Below, piece by piece: positions 8,740 through 16,582 of a stretch of 64,000 nt of DNA; positions within the stretch are counted from its first letter, which is position 1, and every line of letters starts with the position of its first letter. The notes under the pieces are model-generated. The model saw only the letters and a program-made list of their open reading frames with translations, searched no databases and had not been told where the DNA came from. Origin of the DNA: JAEMQF01 sp963775015 (GTDB lineage: Bacteria > Pseudomonadota > Gammaproteobacteria > Burkholderiales > Burkholderiaceae_C); assembly GCA_963775015.1 (NCBI GenBank), contig CAVZHI010000009.1:30076-94075 (forward strand), read 5' to 3'. Made by a program: the position numbers and the translations under genes.

Positions 8740-9738
8740 TCAGGGCAAGACTTTCAGGTCACGAACGAATTCGGTGCTGTACGTCTTCGCGAGGTCGACC
8801 TTGCTCGGGTCGACGAGTTTCGCCGAGACCAGAAAGTCCCAGCTCGCCTTGGCGCGCGCGTCGGTGATGACGCCGATGCCCTGGCGCGACGCGTCGCCGC
8901 TCGTCACGATGCCCATTTCCTTGAGCTTGACGAGGCTGTACGCGAGTTGCTCGTCGGTCATGTTCGGGTTGTCCTTCTTGATGAGTGCGTTCGCCGGCAC
9001 CGGGTCGTTGAAGTAACTCTTCCAGCCCTCGGCCGTGCCGCGAACGAAGGCCGCGACCGCCTTGTTGCGCTCCTTGACGGTTTTCTCCAGGCACGCGACC
9101 GTGTTCGCGTACGCCGGGAAACCGAAGTCGCTGAACATGAACGCGTTCGCCTTGCCGCCGGCGCGCTGGATGGCGAACGGTTCGCTCGTCAGGTAACCCT
9201 GCTGCACGACGCTCTTGTCGGCCATGAAGGGCTGGATGTTGAAGGTGTAGGGGCGCACCTGCGCGTCGGTGAAACCGTATTTCGCTTTCAGCCACGGCCA
9301 GAAGCCGCGGTGCGCGAGCGAGGAGATGAGGATCGTCTTGTCTTTCATGTCCTCGAAGCCTTTTACGCCTTCGTGCGCGATCAGCACCTGCGGGTCTTTC
9401 TGGAAACTCGCCGCGACGGTGACGACCGGCAGCCCGCTCTCGCGCATCTGGATCGCCTGCAAGTCGCTCGACCCCATCACGCAGTCGGCCTGGCCCGCGC
9501 CCATGATCTGGTAGATGTTGACCTGCGGCCCGCCCATGCGGATCGTCACGTCCAGGCCGAGCTTCTTGTAGATGCCCGTCGCCACCGCCTGGTAATAGCC
9601 GCCATGTTCGGCCTGCGCGTACCAGTTCGTGATGTAGGTGAAGCTCTCTTGCGCGCTGGCCTGGCCGGCAACCGCCAAGGCGAGCGCCGCGGCGCCAAAG
9701 GCGCGAGTGAGGGTGGGCAAGGGTGGGGGTCGGGTCAT
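8740..9738 (-). CDS. NMT1/THI5-like ABC transporter substrate-binding protein
   Basis: 332 residues with an N-terminal signal peptide (TRAFGAAALALAVAGQASAQ). The mature start FTYITNWYAQAEHGGYYQA and IRMGGPQVNIYQIMGAGQAD are typical of the pyrimidine/riboflavin/aromatic-sulfonate-like NMT1 group. It is closely similar to the protein encoded at 14995 (shared NWYAQAEHGG, VRPYTFNIQPF, VVQQGYLSSEP-like, KKDNPNMTD segments), yet this operon has no permease or ATPase. It may therefore share the ABC core encoded at 13236-14995. First gene of the minus-strand operon ending with the Rieske oxygenase. Confidence 0.9.
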   Translation of the reverse strand: MTRPPPLPTLTRAFGAAALALAVAGQASAQESFTYITNWYAQAEHGGYYQAVATGIYKKLGLDVTIRMGGPQVNIYQIMGAGQADCVMGSSDLQAIQMRESGLPVVTVAASFQKDPQVLIAHEGVKGFEDMKDKTILISSLAHRGFWPWLKAKYGFTDAQVRPYTFNIQPFMADKSVVQQGYLTSEPFAIQRAGGKANAFMFSDFGFPAYANTVACLEKTVKERNKAVAAFVRGTAEGWKSYFNDPVPANALIKKDNPNMTDEQLAYSLVKLKEMGIVTSGDASRQGIGVITDARAKASWDFLVSAKLVDPSKVDLAKTYSTEFVRDLKVLP

Positions 9739-9948
9739 GGCAGTCTCCGTTCGCCGTCAAACCGGGGCAGGGTGATGATCTATGTGTTCGAGTCGCAGGC
9801 GATGATCGAGATCCGCGAAACCGTTGTCAAGGACGATTTCGCTCGATGGGCGCGAACATCACTGGGTAGTTTGCCACGCTGTCATGCCGGTTGAAGTGTT
9901 CAGCATCCAGCGCAGGAGCGCTCAACAGCCTCGGCCTCAACCTCTCCA

Positions 9949-9969
9949 TGTATGGACAAGTGACATACA
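9949..9969. promoter_or_regulatory. Inverted repeat upstream of tacAT, probable autoregulatory operator
   Basis: TGTATG (9949-9954) and CATACA (9964-9969) form perfect 6-base arms around a 9-base spacer. The right arm overlaps TACAAT (9966-9971), a plausible -10 box, and the antitoxin ATG follows at 10008. DUF1778 antitoxins repress their own operons by binding palindromes in this position. The -35 box is not clear. Confidence 0.5.
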
Positions 9970-10007
9970 ATATTCGCATCACGAACGCAGTACGCGAGAG
10001 GTGCCTC

Positions 10008-10334
10008 ATGATCCAAAGTCAAGACCCCGTCACGATCAGCATCCGCGCCAAAGCAGGGCAGCGCGACCTGATCGACCAGGCTGCCGACCGTCTGGGCCGC
10101 AGCCGTTCGGACTTCATGCTCGAAGCCGCCTGCAGGCAGGCCGAGGACGTGCTGCTCGACCAAACCTACTTCGCGCTGGACGCGAAGCGTTTCGCCGCCT
10201 TCCAGGCCATGCTCAACAAGCCGCCGGTGCCCAGCGACCGCCTGCGCCGTACCCTCAAGGCCCGAGCGCCCTGGGACACGGCAGCAGCCACTGCAAAACC
10301 CACCGCAAAACCCAACGGCAAGCGCGTGAGGTGA
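10008..10334 (+). CDS. DUF1778 antitoxin of a TacAT-type toxin-antitoxin system
   Basis: 108 residues from ATG 10008, chosen because MIQSQDPVTISIRAKAGQRD is the usual start of the ribbon-helix-helix DUF1778 domain; the open frame upstream lacks homology and overlaps the operator. The RHH motif continues as LIDQAADRLGRSRSDFMLEAA. The C-terminal tail is basic and low-complexity (TAAATAKPTAKPNGKRVR), longer than usual, and probably helps wrap the toxin. It binds DNA and neutralises the GNAT toxin encoded next, whose GTG overlaps this stop by 4 bases (GTGA). Confidence 0.9.
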   Translation: MIQSQDPVTISIRAKAGQRDLIDQAADRLGRSRSDFMLEAACRQAEDVLLDQTYFALDAKRFAAFQAMLNKPPVPSDRLRRTLKARAPWDTAAATAKPTAKPNGKRVR

Positions 10335-10840
10335 CGAGGCCGACGCTTTCGGCGCCGCGACCGCTGGCCGACCATCACCAACTCGCCGACTTTGACAGCG
10401 GCGAGGCCTCGCTGGACGACTGGCTGAAACGCCGCGCTGCGAAGAATCAGGCGAACGGCTCGTCTCGCACCTACGTTGTTTGCGAAGGCAAAGCCGTGAT
10501 CGGCTACTACTGCCTGGCCGCCGGTGCGATCGGCCATGCCGAAGCGCCATCCACCACGAAGCGCAACCGGCCCGACCCAGTCCCGGTGCTCGTCCTGGGT
10601 CGCCTGGCCATTCACAAGGAGCACCACCAGAAGGGCATCGGCACCGCACTGTTGAACGACGCCATCCGGCGCGCGATCCAGGCCGCCGAGATCGCCGGCG
10701 TCACCGCGCTGCTGGTACACGCCATCTCGGAACAGGCCAGGCGCTTCTACCTCTCGCGCGGCTTCATCGAATCGCCCGTCAAGCCCATGACGCTGTGTCT
10801 GATGCTGGCCACGGTCGATCAAGCGCTTCGTGAGCCGTAG
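10331..10840 (+). CDS. GNAT-fold N-acetyltransferase toxin (TacT-like)
   Basis: 169 residues from a GTG overlapping the antitoxin stop; the frame stays open far upstream but coupling and homology fix this start. The family acetylates the amino group of aminoacyl-tRNAs and so blocks translation. Visible features are FDSGEASLDDWLKRRAAKNQ (TacT N-terminus), YCLAAGAI, the acetyl-CoA loop RLAIHKEHHQKGIGTALL (about 91-108) and the catalytic Tyr in QARRFYLSRGF (Tyr140). It sits between two catabolic operons, on the opposite strand, as an apparent insertion in the cluster. Confidence 0.9.
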   Translation: MTRPTLSAPRPLADHHQLADFDSGEASLDDWLKRRAAKNQANGSSRTYVVCEGKAVIGYYCLAAGAIGHAEAPSTTKRNRPDPVPVLVLGRLAIHKEHHQKGIGTALLNDAIRRAIQAAEIAGVTALLVHAISEQARRFYLSRGFIESPVKPMTLCLMLATVDQALREP

Positions 10841-10888
10841 CCGATATTCTGGTCGCGATTGGTTCTCAGGGGGTCTGTGAGTCTCAAT

Positions 10889-10902
10889 AGAGGCCGGCCT
10901 CT
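10889..10902. terminator. 14-base palindrome between convergent genes
   Basis: AGAGGCCGGCCTCT is a perfect palindrome between the tacT stop (10840) and the creatininase-family stop (10909) on the other strand. There is no loop and no T-run, so a terminator role is only a guess from position; it could equally be a protein-binding site. Confidence 0.25.
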
Positions 10903-10908
10903 CGCGCC

Positions 10909-11766
10909 TCAGCGCGGCGCGCCTTCGATGTGACCGGTGTGCTGGCCCTTGCCCCAGGTCGCCTCGGCGCGCGCTGGCCAGCTCAAGGAATGCAGCTCGG
11001 TGATCGCCTGCGCCCAGCTCGTCGCGAGCGAGTCGAGGATCGCCTGGCCTTGTTCGAGGGTCGCCGGCAGTGGGTCGCCGATGATTCCGCTCGGGCCGAA
11101 ATCTCGCGCCGTCCAGGCGCACGCCGGGCGGCCGTCGGGCGAGAGCAGCTTGGAGGGGAACTCGGGTGGGTAGTTGGTCACGGCGCGTTCCATGTGCACC
11201 GTGTCGGGAGCCAGCGCCATCATGATCGCGGTTTCGGCGTGGCCGGCGTGCATCGCGAGTTTTTTCTCGCGCTCGCTCATGTAGCGCCCCGCCACATGCG
11301 GCAGGCGCCAGGTGTGTTGCGGAATGACGATGTAATCGCCATGGCGCAGGCGCAGTTCGCGCGCAGCGATCTCCATCACCTGCGGCTGGCCGCCGTGGCC
11401 GTTGACGATGAGCAGGCGCCGAAAACCCGAGCGGTACACCGACTCGCCGATCTGCACCATCGTCGCGAGCAGCGTCTCGCCGTCCAGCGTGATCGTTCCC
11501 GGGAAGTGCAGGTGTTCTTCGCTCTTGCCGTACGTCACCGGTGGCAGCGCGTAGGCGCGCACCTCCTTGGGCAATCGCGCGAGCGCGTGGCCGACGACAC
11601 CGGCGCAGATCACCGTGTCCACTGCACAAGGCAGGTGGGGGCCGTGCTGCTCGATGGAACCCGTCGGCAGAACGATCACGGTGTGCTCGCGGTCCGGCAG
11701 CGCCGCGATCTCGGTCCAGCTCAGGTAAGGCAGGAAGCGCTCGGGCGGGTTGTAGCCGTGGATCAT
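10909..11766 (-). CDS. Creatininase family amidase
   Basis: 285 residues. The metal-binding motifs of the creatininase superfamily are intact: PTGSIEQHGPHLP (Glu39, His41), AVDT (Asp50), NGHGGQ, and HAGHAETA with the last Glu as a ligand. Known members open cyclic amides (creatinine) or remove formyl groups in FAPy or mycofactocin pathways. It lies 31 bases downstream of an 8-oxoguanine-deaminase-like amidohydrolase and ends the ABC operon starting at 17998. A cyclic ureide or formamide is the likely substrate; creatinine itself is not implied. Confidence 0.88.
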   Translation of the reverse strand: MIHGYNPPERFLPYLSWTEIAALPDREHTVIVLPTGSIEQHGPHLPCAVDTVICAGVVGHALARLPKEVRAYALPPVTYGKSEEHLHFPGTITLDGETLLATMVQIGESVYRSGFRRLLIVNGHGGQPQVMEIAARELRLRHGDYIVIPQHTWRLPHVAGRYMSEREKKLAMHAGHAETAIMMALAPDTVHMERAVTNYPPEFPSKLLSPDGRPACAWTARDFGPSGIIGDPLPATLEQGQAILDSLATSWAQAITELHSLSWPARAEATWGKGQHTGHIEGAPR

Positions 11767-11797
11767 CGGGTTCTCCTGGCGGGTGCGGGGCAGCGCG

Positions 11798-13243
11798 TCA
11801 GTTTAGGCTCGCGATCGCGCGCGCGACGAAGGTCTGCGCGTCGCGCCGCAATTGCACCAGATCCAGGCCCGGAATCGAATCGTTCTCGACGACGACCCGG
11901 CCCTGCACGAGCAGCGCGCGCAAGGTGGGCCGCCCGCCGCTCGCGACCGGGCCGATGGCAGGATCGTGCAGGCCGAAGTAACGCGGCTGGTCGAGGTCGT
12001 AGACCGCGAGGTCCGCCGCCTGGCCGACTTCGAGTGTGCCCACACCGTCCAGGCCGAGCAGGCGCGCGCCGCCTTGGGTGCCGATGTGCACGACGTCTTC
12101 GATCGTCATCGCGCTCGCCAACCCGCCTTGCTGCGTGCCGCGGCCGCTGCCTGCGCGCGGGTCGGCGCGGTGCAGCAGCCAGCAGGCGTGCGCCTCGCTC
12201 GCCATGTCCGCCGCTTCGTTCGACGCTGCGCCGTCAACGGCGAGGCCCACTGGGACGCCGAGCGCGAGCGCCTCGGGAATTCGTGCGATTCCCGAGCCGA
12301 GGCGCGCGTTGCTCTGTGGGCAATGCGCGATGCCGGTGCCGGTGTCGGCGCAGAGCCGCAGATCGGCGTCGTCCAGGTGCACCATGTGCGCGAACCAGAC
12401 GTCGGGCCCGACCCAGCCGTGCTCGGCGACGAATTGCATCGGCGTGCAGCGGTGCACTTCGCGCGCCCAGCGAACGTAGTCGAAGCTCTCCGAGAGGTGG
12501 CTGTGCAGGCGGATGCCCAGCGCGCGTGCCTGGCGCGCCATCGGCTCCAGGTGCTCGGCGCGGCAACTCCAGTTCGGCGTCGTGATCGCGCTCACAACGC
12601 GCCGCATCGCGAACGGCGACGGGTCGTGAAAGCGCTGCACGTCGTTGTGTATCGCCTCGAGGAACTGCTCCAGCGACTCGGGTTGCACCTGCGGCGGCGC
12701 TTTCGCATCGGTGATCGCGCGCGCCTGCGTCTGGCCGCCGCGGCAGAGCACGAGGCGCACGCCGAGTTTCTGCGCTTCGTCGAAGACCGCGGCCGACGCG
12801 TCGAACGGCATTCCCGGCCAGTAGTGGTACTGGTGGTCTGCCACCGTCGTGCACCCCGACAGCATCAATTCGACGATGCCGATCCGCGCCGCCAGACGCA
12901 ACGATTCTTCGCCGTCGAAGCAGCGTCGGTACGGCACCGGCACGGCGGCGAGCCACGGCACGAGCGGCAGGTTGATTCCGGCGGGGATGCCTTTGAGCAG
13001 GCTCTGGAACAGGTGGTGGTGCGTGTTCACCCAACCCGGGTAGACGACGCAGCCCGATGCCTCGACGACGCGCTCGCCCGGCTCCGCTGCAAGCCTGCCG
13101 ATCGCCGTGATGCGCCCGCCGCGCACACGAATATCGCTGCCGCTGCTCGCGCGCATCGCCGCGCCGCGCTGGCCGGTCCAGAGGTGCGACGCGCCGCGAA
13201 TCAGCAGGTCGGCGCGGGTCGCCGGCGCGTGCGCGTCAGTCAT
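11798..13243 (-). CDS. 8-oxoguanine deaminase-like amidohydrolase
   Basis: 481 residues of the ATZ/TRZ-like metal hydrolase fold. The first metal motif is GWVNTHHHLFQSLLKG (His75, His77), followed by RLHSHLSE, WFAHMVHL and GLAVDGAASNEAADM carrying the later His/Asp ligands. The H-HLFQ..LKG start and GGARLLGLDGVGTLEVGQAADLA end are characteristic of 8-oxoguanine deaminases and hydroxydechloroatrazine ethylaminohydrolases. It should deaminate a purine-like or triazine-like ring in the cytoplasm. The start overlaps the permease stop by 8 bases, so translation is coupled to the importer. Confidence 0.87.
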   Translation of the reverse strand: MTDAHAPATRADLLIRGASHLWTGQRGAAMRASSGSDIRVRGGRITAIGRLAAEPGERVVEASGCVVYPGWVNTHHHLFQSLLKGIPAGINLPLVPWLAAVPVPYRRCFDGEESLRLAARIGIVELMLSGCTTVADHQYHYWPGMPFDASAAVFDEAQKLGVRLVLCRGGQTQARAITDAKAPPQVQPESLEQFLEAIHNDVQRFHDPSPFAMRRVVSAITTPNWSCRAEHLEPMARQARALGIRLHSHLSESFDYVRWAREVHRCTPMQFVAEHGWVGPDVWFAHMVHLDDADLRLCADTGTGIAHCPQSNARLGSGIARIPEALALGVPVGLAVDGAASNEAADMASEAHACWLLHRADPRAGSGRGTQQGGLASAMTIEDVVHIGTQGGARLLGLDGVGTLEVGQAADLAVYDLDQPRYFGLHDPAIGPVASGGRPTLRALLVQGRVVVENDSIPGLDLVQLRRDAQTFVARAIASLN

Positions 13244-14102
13244 GGTGCACTTCGCTTTCGTGCCAGCTGCCGAGCGCCCAGCGCGACAGCATCGACATCA
13301 GCGCGAACAGGAACACGCCGGTGAGTGTGATCAGAACCAGCGCGGCGAACATGCGCGGAATGTTCAACTGGTAGCCGGCTTGCAGGATCTGGTACGCGAG
13401 CCCCGTTCCCGTGCCGCCGGTTCCGGCGACGAACTCGGCGACGACGGCGCCGATCAGCGCCAGCCCCGAGCTGATGCGCAGCCCGCCGAAAAAATACGGC
13501 AGCGCCGACGGAATTCGCAGCCGAAGCAGTGTCTGCACGCGCGTCGCGCGGTTCAGCTTGAAGTAGCTCATCAACCCCGGGTTCACGCTGCGCAGGCCGA
13601 GCGTCGTGTTCGCGATGATCGGGAACAGCGCCACGAGCGTCGCGCAGATGACGAGCGACGCGGTCGGGTTGCGCACCCAGATGATGATGAGCGGCGCGAT
13701 CGCGACGATCGGCGTCACTTGCAGCAGCACGGCGTAAGGGAAGAGCGCGGTTTCGACGATGCGGCTTTGCACGAACGCAAAGGCGATGAGAACGCCGAGC
13801 AGCGTCGCGCAGAGGAAGGCGAAGAGCGTGATCTTCAAGGTGGTGAGCAGCGAGCCGAAGAGCAGGCCGGCATCGGCGACCATCACGACCGCGACGCGCC
13901 ACGGGCTCGGCACGAGGAAGGGCTGGATGTCGAATCCGACGACGAGCGCCTGCCAGAGAACGAGCAGGACGATCGCGACGAGCGCAGGCCAGATCACGCG
14001 CTGCGCGTCGGGGCGGCGATGCCAGGGTTGGCGCGGCGCGGCGTGCACGGTCCCGGGAGCGGATGCGGGAGCGGTGGCGGCGGAAGTGGACGTCGAGTTC
14101 AC
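13236..14102 (-). CDS. ABC transporter permease (SsuC/TauC type)
   Basis: Inner-membrane permease with about six hydrophobic segments, the first being VIWPALVAIVLLVLWQALVV. The EAA loop that contacts the ATPase reads RATRVQTLLRLRIPSALPYF. The start is uncertain: GTG at 14102 gives 288 residues, usual for the family, while a TTG at 14174 overlaps the ATPase stop (TTGA) and would add a proline-rich tail of 24 residues. There is no earlier ATG. It forms one importer with the ATPase and binding protein encoded just upstream. Confidence 0.85.
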   Translation of the reverse strand: MNSTSTSAATAPASAPGTVHAAPRQPWHRRPDAQRVIWPALVAIVLLVLWQALVVGFDIQPFLVPSPWRVAVVMVADAGLLFGSLLTTLKITLFAFLCATLLGVLIAFAFVQSRIVETALFPYAVLLQVTPIVAIAPLIIIWVRNPTASLVICATLVALFPIIANTTLGLRSVNPGLMSYFKLNRATRVQTLLRLRIPSALPYFFGGLRISSGLALIGAVVAEFVAGTGGTGTGLAYQILQAGYQLNIPRMFAALVLITLTGVFLFALMSMLSRWALGSWHESEVHHD

Positions 14103-14170
14103 GGTGCGGTGCGGGGGCGAGGCCGGTGTGGGCGTTGCAGCGGGCGTCGGGGGAATCGGGTGTGGGAAAT

Positions 14171-14995
14171 TCAAGAACCGGCGAGTTCGGGGTCGGGCGA
14201 TTCGGCGCTCGCGCGCTGCAGGCTGTCCTGCAGACGCTTCGCATAACCGGCAAACGCCGTGGACACGCGAAACGACGCGTCGCGCGGGTAGGGCTCGTCG
14301 ATCCGAAGTTCGTCGACGATTCGCCCGGGCCGCGCGCCCATCACGATCACGCGTGTCGACAGGTACACCGCCTCGTAGATCGAATGCGTGACGAAGACGA
14401 CGGTGAGCGAATTCGCGCGCCACAGGTCGAGCAGTTCGCCGTCGAGGCGATGACGCGAGATCTCGTCAAGCGCGCCGAAGGGTTCGTCCATGAGCAGCAG
14501 CGTCGGCCGCGTCACGAGGCCGCGCGCGATCGAGACGCGCATCTGCATTCCGCCCGACAGCTCGCGCGGCAACGCGGCGCCGAAGCGGGTGAGGCCGACC
14601 ATGTTCAGCACCTGCGCAACGCGCGAATCGGCCTGCTCGCGCGGCACGCCGGCCAGGTCGAGCGGCAGGCGCACGTTGCGCATCACGCTCGCCCAGGGCA
14701 TGAGCGTCGGATCCTGGAACACGAAGCTCAGGCGATGCCCCGACGCCTCGACCGCAGCGACCGGTTGGCCCCAGAGCAGAATGCGGCCGCGGCTTGGCGC
14801 GAGCAGCCCGGCGACCATCTTCAGCAGCGTGCTCTTGCCGCAACCCGACGGGCCGAGCAGCGTCACGAATTCGCCTTCGGCGACGTTCAAGTGCACCGGC
14901 TGCAGCGCGTGCGTGCCGTTCGGATACGTCTTGTCGACGCCGGCGATCTCGATCGCGGGCACCGCCGCTGCCGCTGTTGCCACGGGCGCTTGCAT
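14171..14995 (-). CDS. ABC transporter ATP-binding protein (SsuB/TauB type)
   Basis: 274 residues from an ATG overlapping the binding-protein stop (ATGA), which settles the start; the open frame upstream is a shadow. Walker A is GPSGCGKST (near residue 48), the Q-loop is FVFQDPTLMPW, the signature is LSGGMQMR and Walker B with D-loop is LLLMDEPFGALDE, then the switch His in VTHSIYEA. It energises import by the neighbouring permease. The sequence resembles nitrate/sulfonate/taurine and pyrimidine-precursor importers. Confidence 0.93.
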   Translation of the reverse strand: MQAPVATAAAAVPAIEIAGVDKTYPNGTHALQPVHLNVAEGEFVTLLGPSGCGKSTLLKMVAGLLAPSRGRILLWGQPVAAVEASGHRLSFVFQDPTLMPWASVMRNVRLPLDLAGVPREQADSRVAQVLNMVGLTRFGAALPRELSGGMQMRVSIARGLVTRPTLLLMDEPFGALDEISRHRLDGELLDLWRANSLTVVFVTHSIYEAVYLSTRVIVMGARPGRIVDELRIDEPYPRDASFRVSTAFAGYAKRLQDSLQRASAESPDPELAGS

Positions 14996-15978
14996 CAGGG
15001 CATCACTCTCAGGTTCTGCACGAACTCGGTCGTGTAGGTCTTCTTCAGGTCCACCTTCGCCGGGTCGATGAGCTTCATCGCGACCATCATCTCGTACGTT
15101 TTCTGCATTCGCGCGTCGGTGACGATGCCGACTCCGAGGCGCGCCGCGTCGCCGCCGAGCACCATGCCGGTCTGGTTCAGCAGCTTGATGCCGTTGGCGA
15201 GCAGGTCGTCGCTCATGTTCGGGTTGTCGCGTTTGATGAGCGCGTTTGCCGCCGACGGGTCGCCGCGCAGGTAGTTCTTCCAGCCGAGCATTGTCGCCTT
15301 GACGAACGAAGCGACCGCCTTCGGCCGCTCCCTCACGGTCTTTTCCATGCACACGATCGTCGTCGAATAAGGCGTCCAACCATGGTCGGAGAGCAGCAGC
15401 ACGGTCGGTTTGAAACCGGCCTGCTTTTCGATCGCGTACGGCTCGCTCGACAGGTAGCCTTGCTGCACGACGTTCTTGTCCGCAACAAAAGGCTGGATGT
15501 TGAAGGTGTAGGGCCGCACCTGCGCGTCGCTGAGGCCGAAGGTGCTGCGCAGCCACGGCCAGTAGTTGCTGTTCGCGTCGGCCGAGATGAGGATCGTCTT
15601 GCCCTTCAGGTCCTCCATCTTCTTCACCACCTCGGGGTGGCCGATCATGACCTGCGGGTCTTTCTGGAACGCCGCGGCGACGGTCACGGCGTTCACGCCC
15701 TGCTCGCGCGCTTTCATCGTCTGCACGTCGTAGCCCATGAAGCAATCGGCCTGGCCGGCGGCGAGCAGCTGCATGCCGTTCACTTGCGGCCCGCCCATGC
15801 GCAGCGTCACGTCCAGACCTTCCTGCTTGTACAGGCCTTGCGCGAGCGCCTGGTAGAAGCCGCCATGTTCGGCCTGCGCGTACCAGTTCGTCAGGTAGGT
15901 GAACTTCTCCTGTGCGTGCGCGCCCGTCGCGCAAGTCAAGGCGAGGACAGAACCGGCGAGCAATCGAATCGTGCGCAT
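14995..15978 (-). CDS. NMT1/THI5-like ABC transporter substrate-binding protein
   Basis: 327 residues with a signal peptide (RTIRLLAGSVLALTCATGAHAQ). The mature protein begins KFTYLTNWYAQAEHGGFYQA and shares IRMGGPQVN-like, KVRPYTFNIQPF-like and EQAGFKPTVLLLSDHG segments with the copy at 8740. It is followed without a gap by its ATPase and permease. It probably binds a heterocyclic or aromatic amine; related proteins bind pyrimidine precursors. Duplication of this binding protein with an FAD oxidoreductase suggests two related substrates served by one ABC core. Confidence 0.91.
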   Translation of the reverse strand: MRTIRLLAGSVLALTCATGAHAQEKFTYLTNWYAQAEHGGFYQALAQGLYKQEGLDVTLRMGGPQVNGMQLLAAGQADCFMGYDVQTMKAREQGVNAVTVAAAFQKDPQVMIGHPEVVKKMEDLKGKTILISADANSNYWPWLRSTFGLSDAQVRPYTFNIQPFVADKNVVQQGYLSSEPYAIEKQAGFKPTVLLLSDHGWTPYSTTIVCMEKTVRERPKAVASFVKATMLGWKNYLRGDPSAANALIKRDNPNMSDDLLANGIKLLNQTGMVLGGDAARLGVGIVTDARMQKTYEMMVAMKLIDPAKVDLKKTYTTEFVQNLRVMP

Positions 15979-16044
15979 GAGGGTTCCTCGACATGAGTGG
16001 AACGGATGGCGGCTGTCGCGTGCAAGGAATGTGCCACGCAGCCC

Positions 16045-16530
16045 CTACTTCGGCAACGGCACATACGCGGTCGCCTCGACCTCGATCAGGATCTGCGCCG
16101 TGGGCAGCATCGCGCTCACTTCGACGACCGTCGACGCCGGCGGCTCGCCGCTGAAGAACAGTTTGCGCACGCGCGCGTAGTACGGGAAGTGATCCAGGTT
16201 GCGAAAGTACTGCACCAGTTTGAACACGTCTTCCATGCGCCCGCCCGCCGCCTGCACCGTGCTGCGGATGCGGTCGAGAACGTACCAGCTCTGCGCGAGG
16301 ATCGGGCCTTCCTTGATGTCGGTCGAGAACTCGCCGGTTTCGCCGAGCAGCGTGCGCGCGTCAGGCGGGATGTCGGCGTAGCCGTTGACGATTGTTGCGG
16401 TGGCGGGGTCCACGGCGATCACGCCGGAGAGGAACACCAGGTCGCCGGCGCGGCGCCACGCGGCGTAGCGCGCGAGCGGCTGCGCGATCGGTGCAGCGCC
16501 GGGCGCCGGGCTCGAAGCGGGATGGGTCAC
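16045..16530 (-). CDS. RidA family protein (Rid/YjgF/UK114 superfamily)
   Basis: 161 residues from a GTG at 16530 preceded by a strong ribosome site (AAGGAGA) 8 bases upstream; an upstream in-frame ATG lies in another gene. The fold is seen in YAAWRRAGDLVFLSGVIAVD, QSWYVLDRIRSTVQAAGGRMEDVFKL and PASTVVEVSAMLPTAQILIEVEATA. RidA hydrolyses reactive enamines and imines to ketones and ammonia. Many Rid subfamily members in catabolic operons detoxify intermediates of amine or pyrimidine breakdown (compare RutC), which fits this cluster. Confidence 0.88.
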   Translation of the reverse strand: MTHPASSPAPGAAPIAQPLARYAAWRRAGDLVFLSGVIAVDPATATIVNGYADIPPDARTLLGETGEFSTDIKEGPILAQSWYVLDRIRSTVQAAGGRMEDVFKLVQYFRNLDHFPYYARVRKLFFSGEPPASTVVEVSAMLPTAQILIEVEATAYVPLPK

Positions 16531-16582
16531 GGGGCAGTCTCCTTGGCTGGAATGTGCAGCGTCGTCGCCGACTGTCGCCGGC

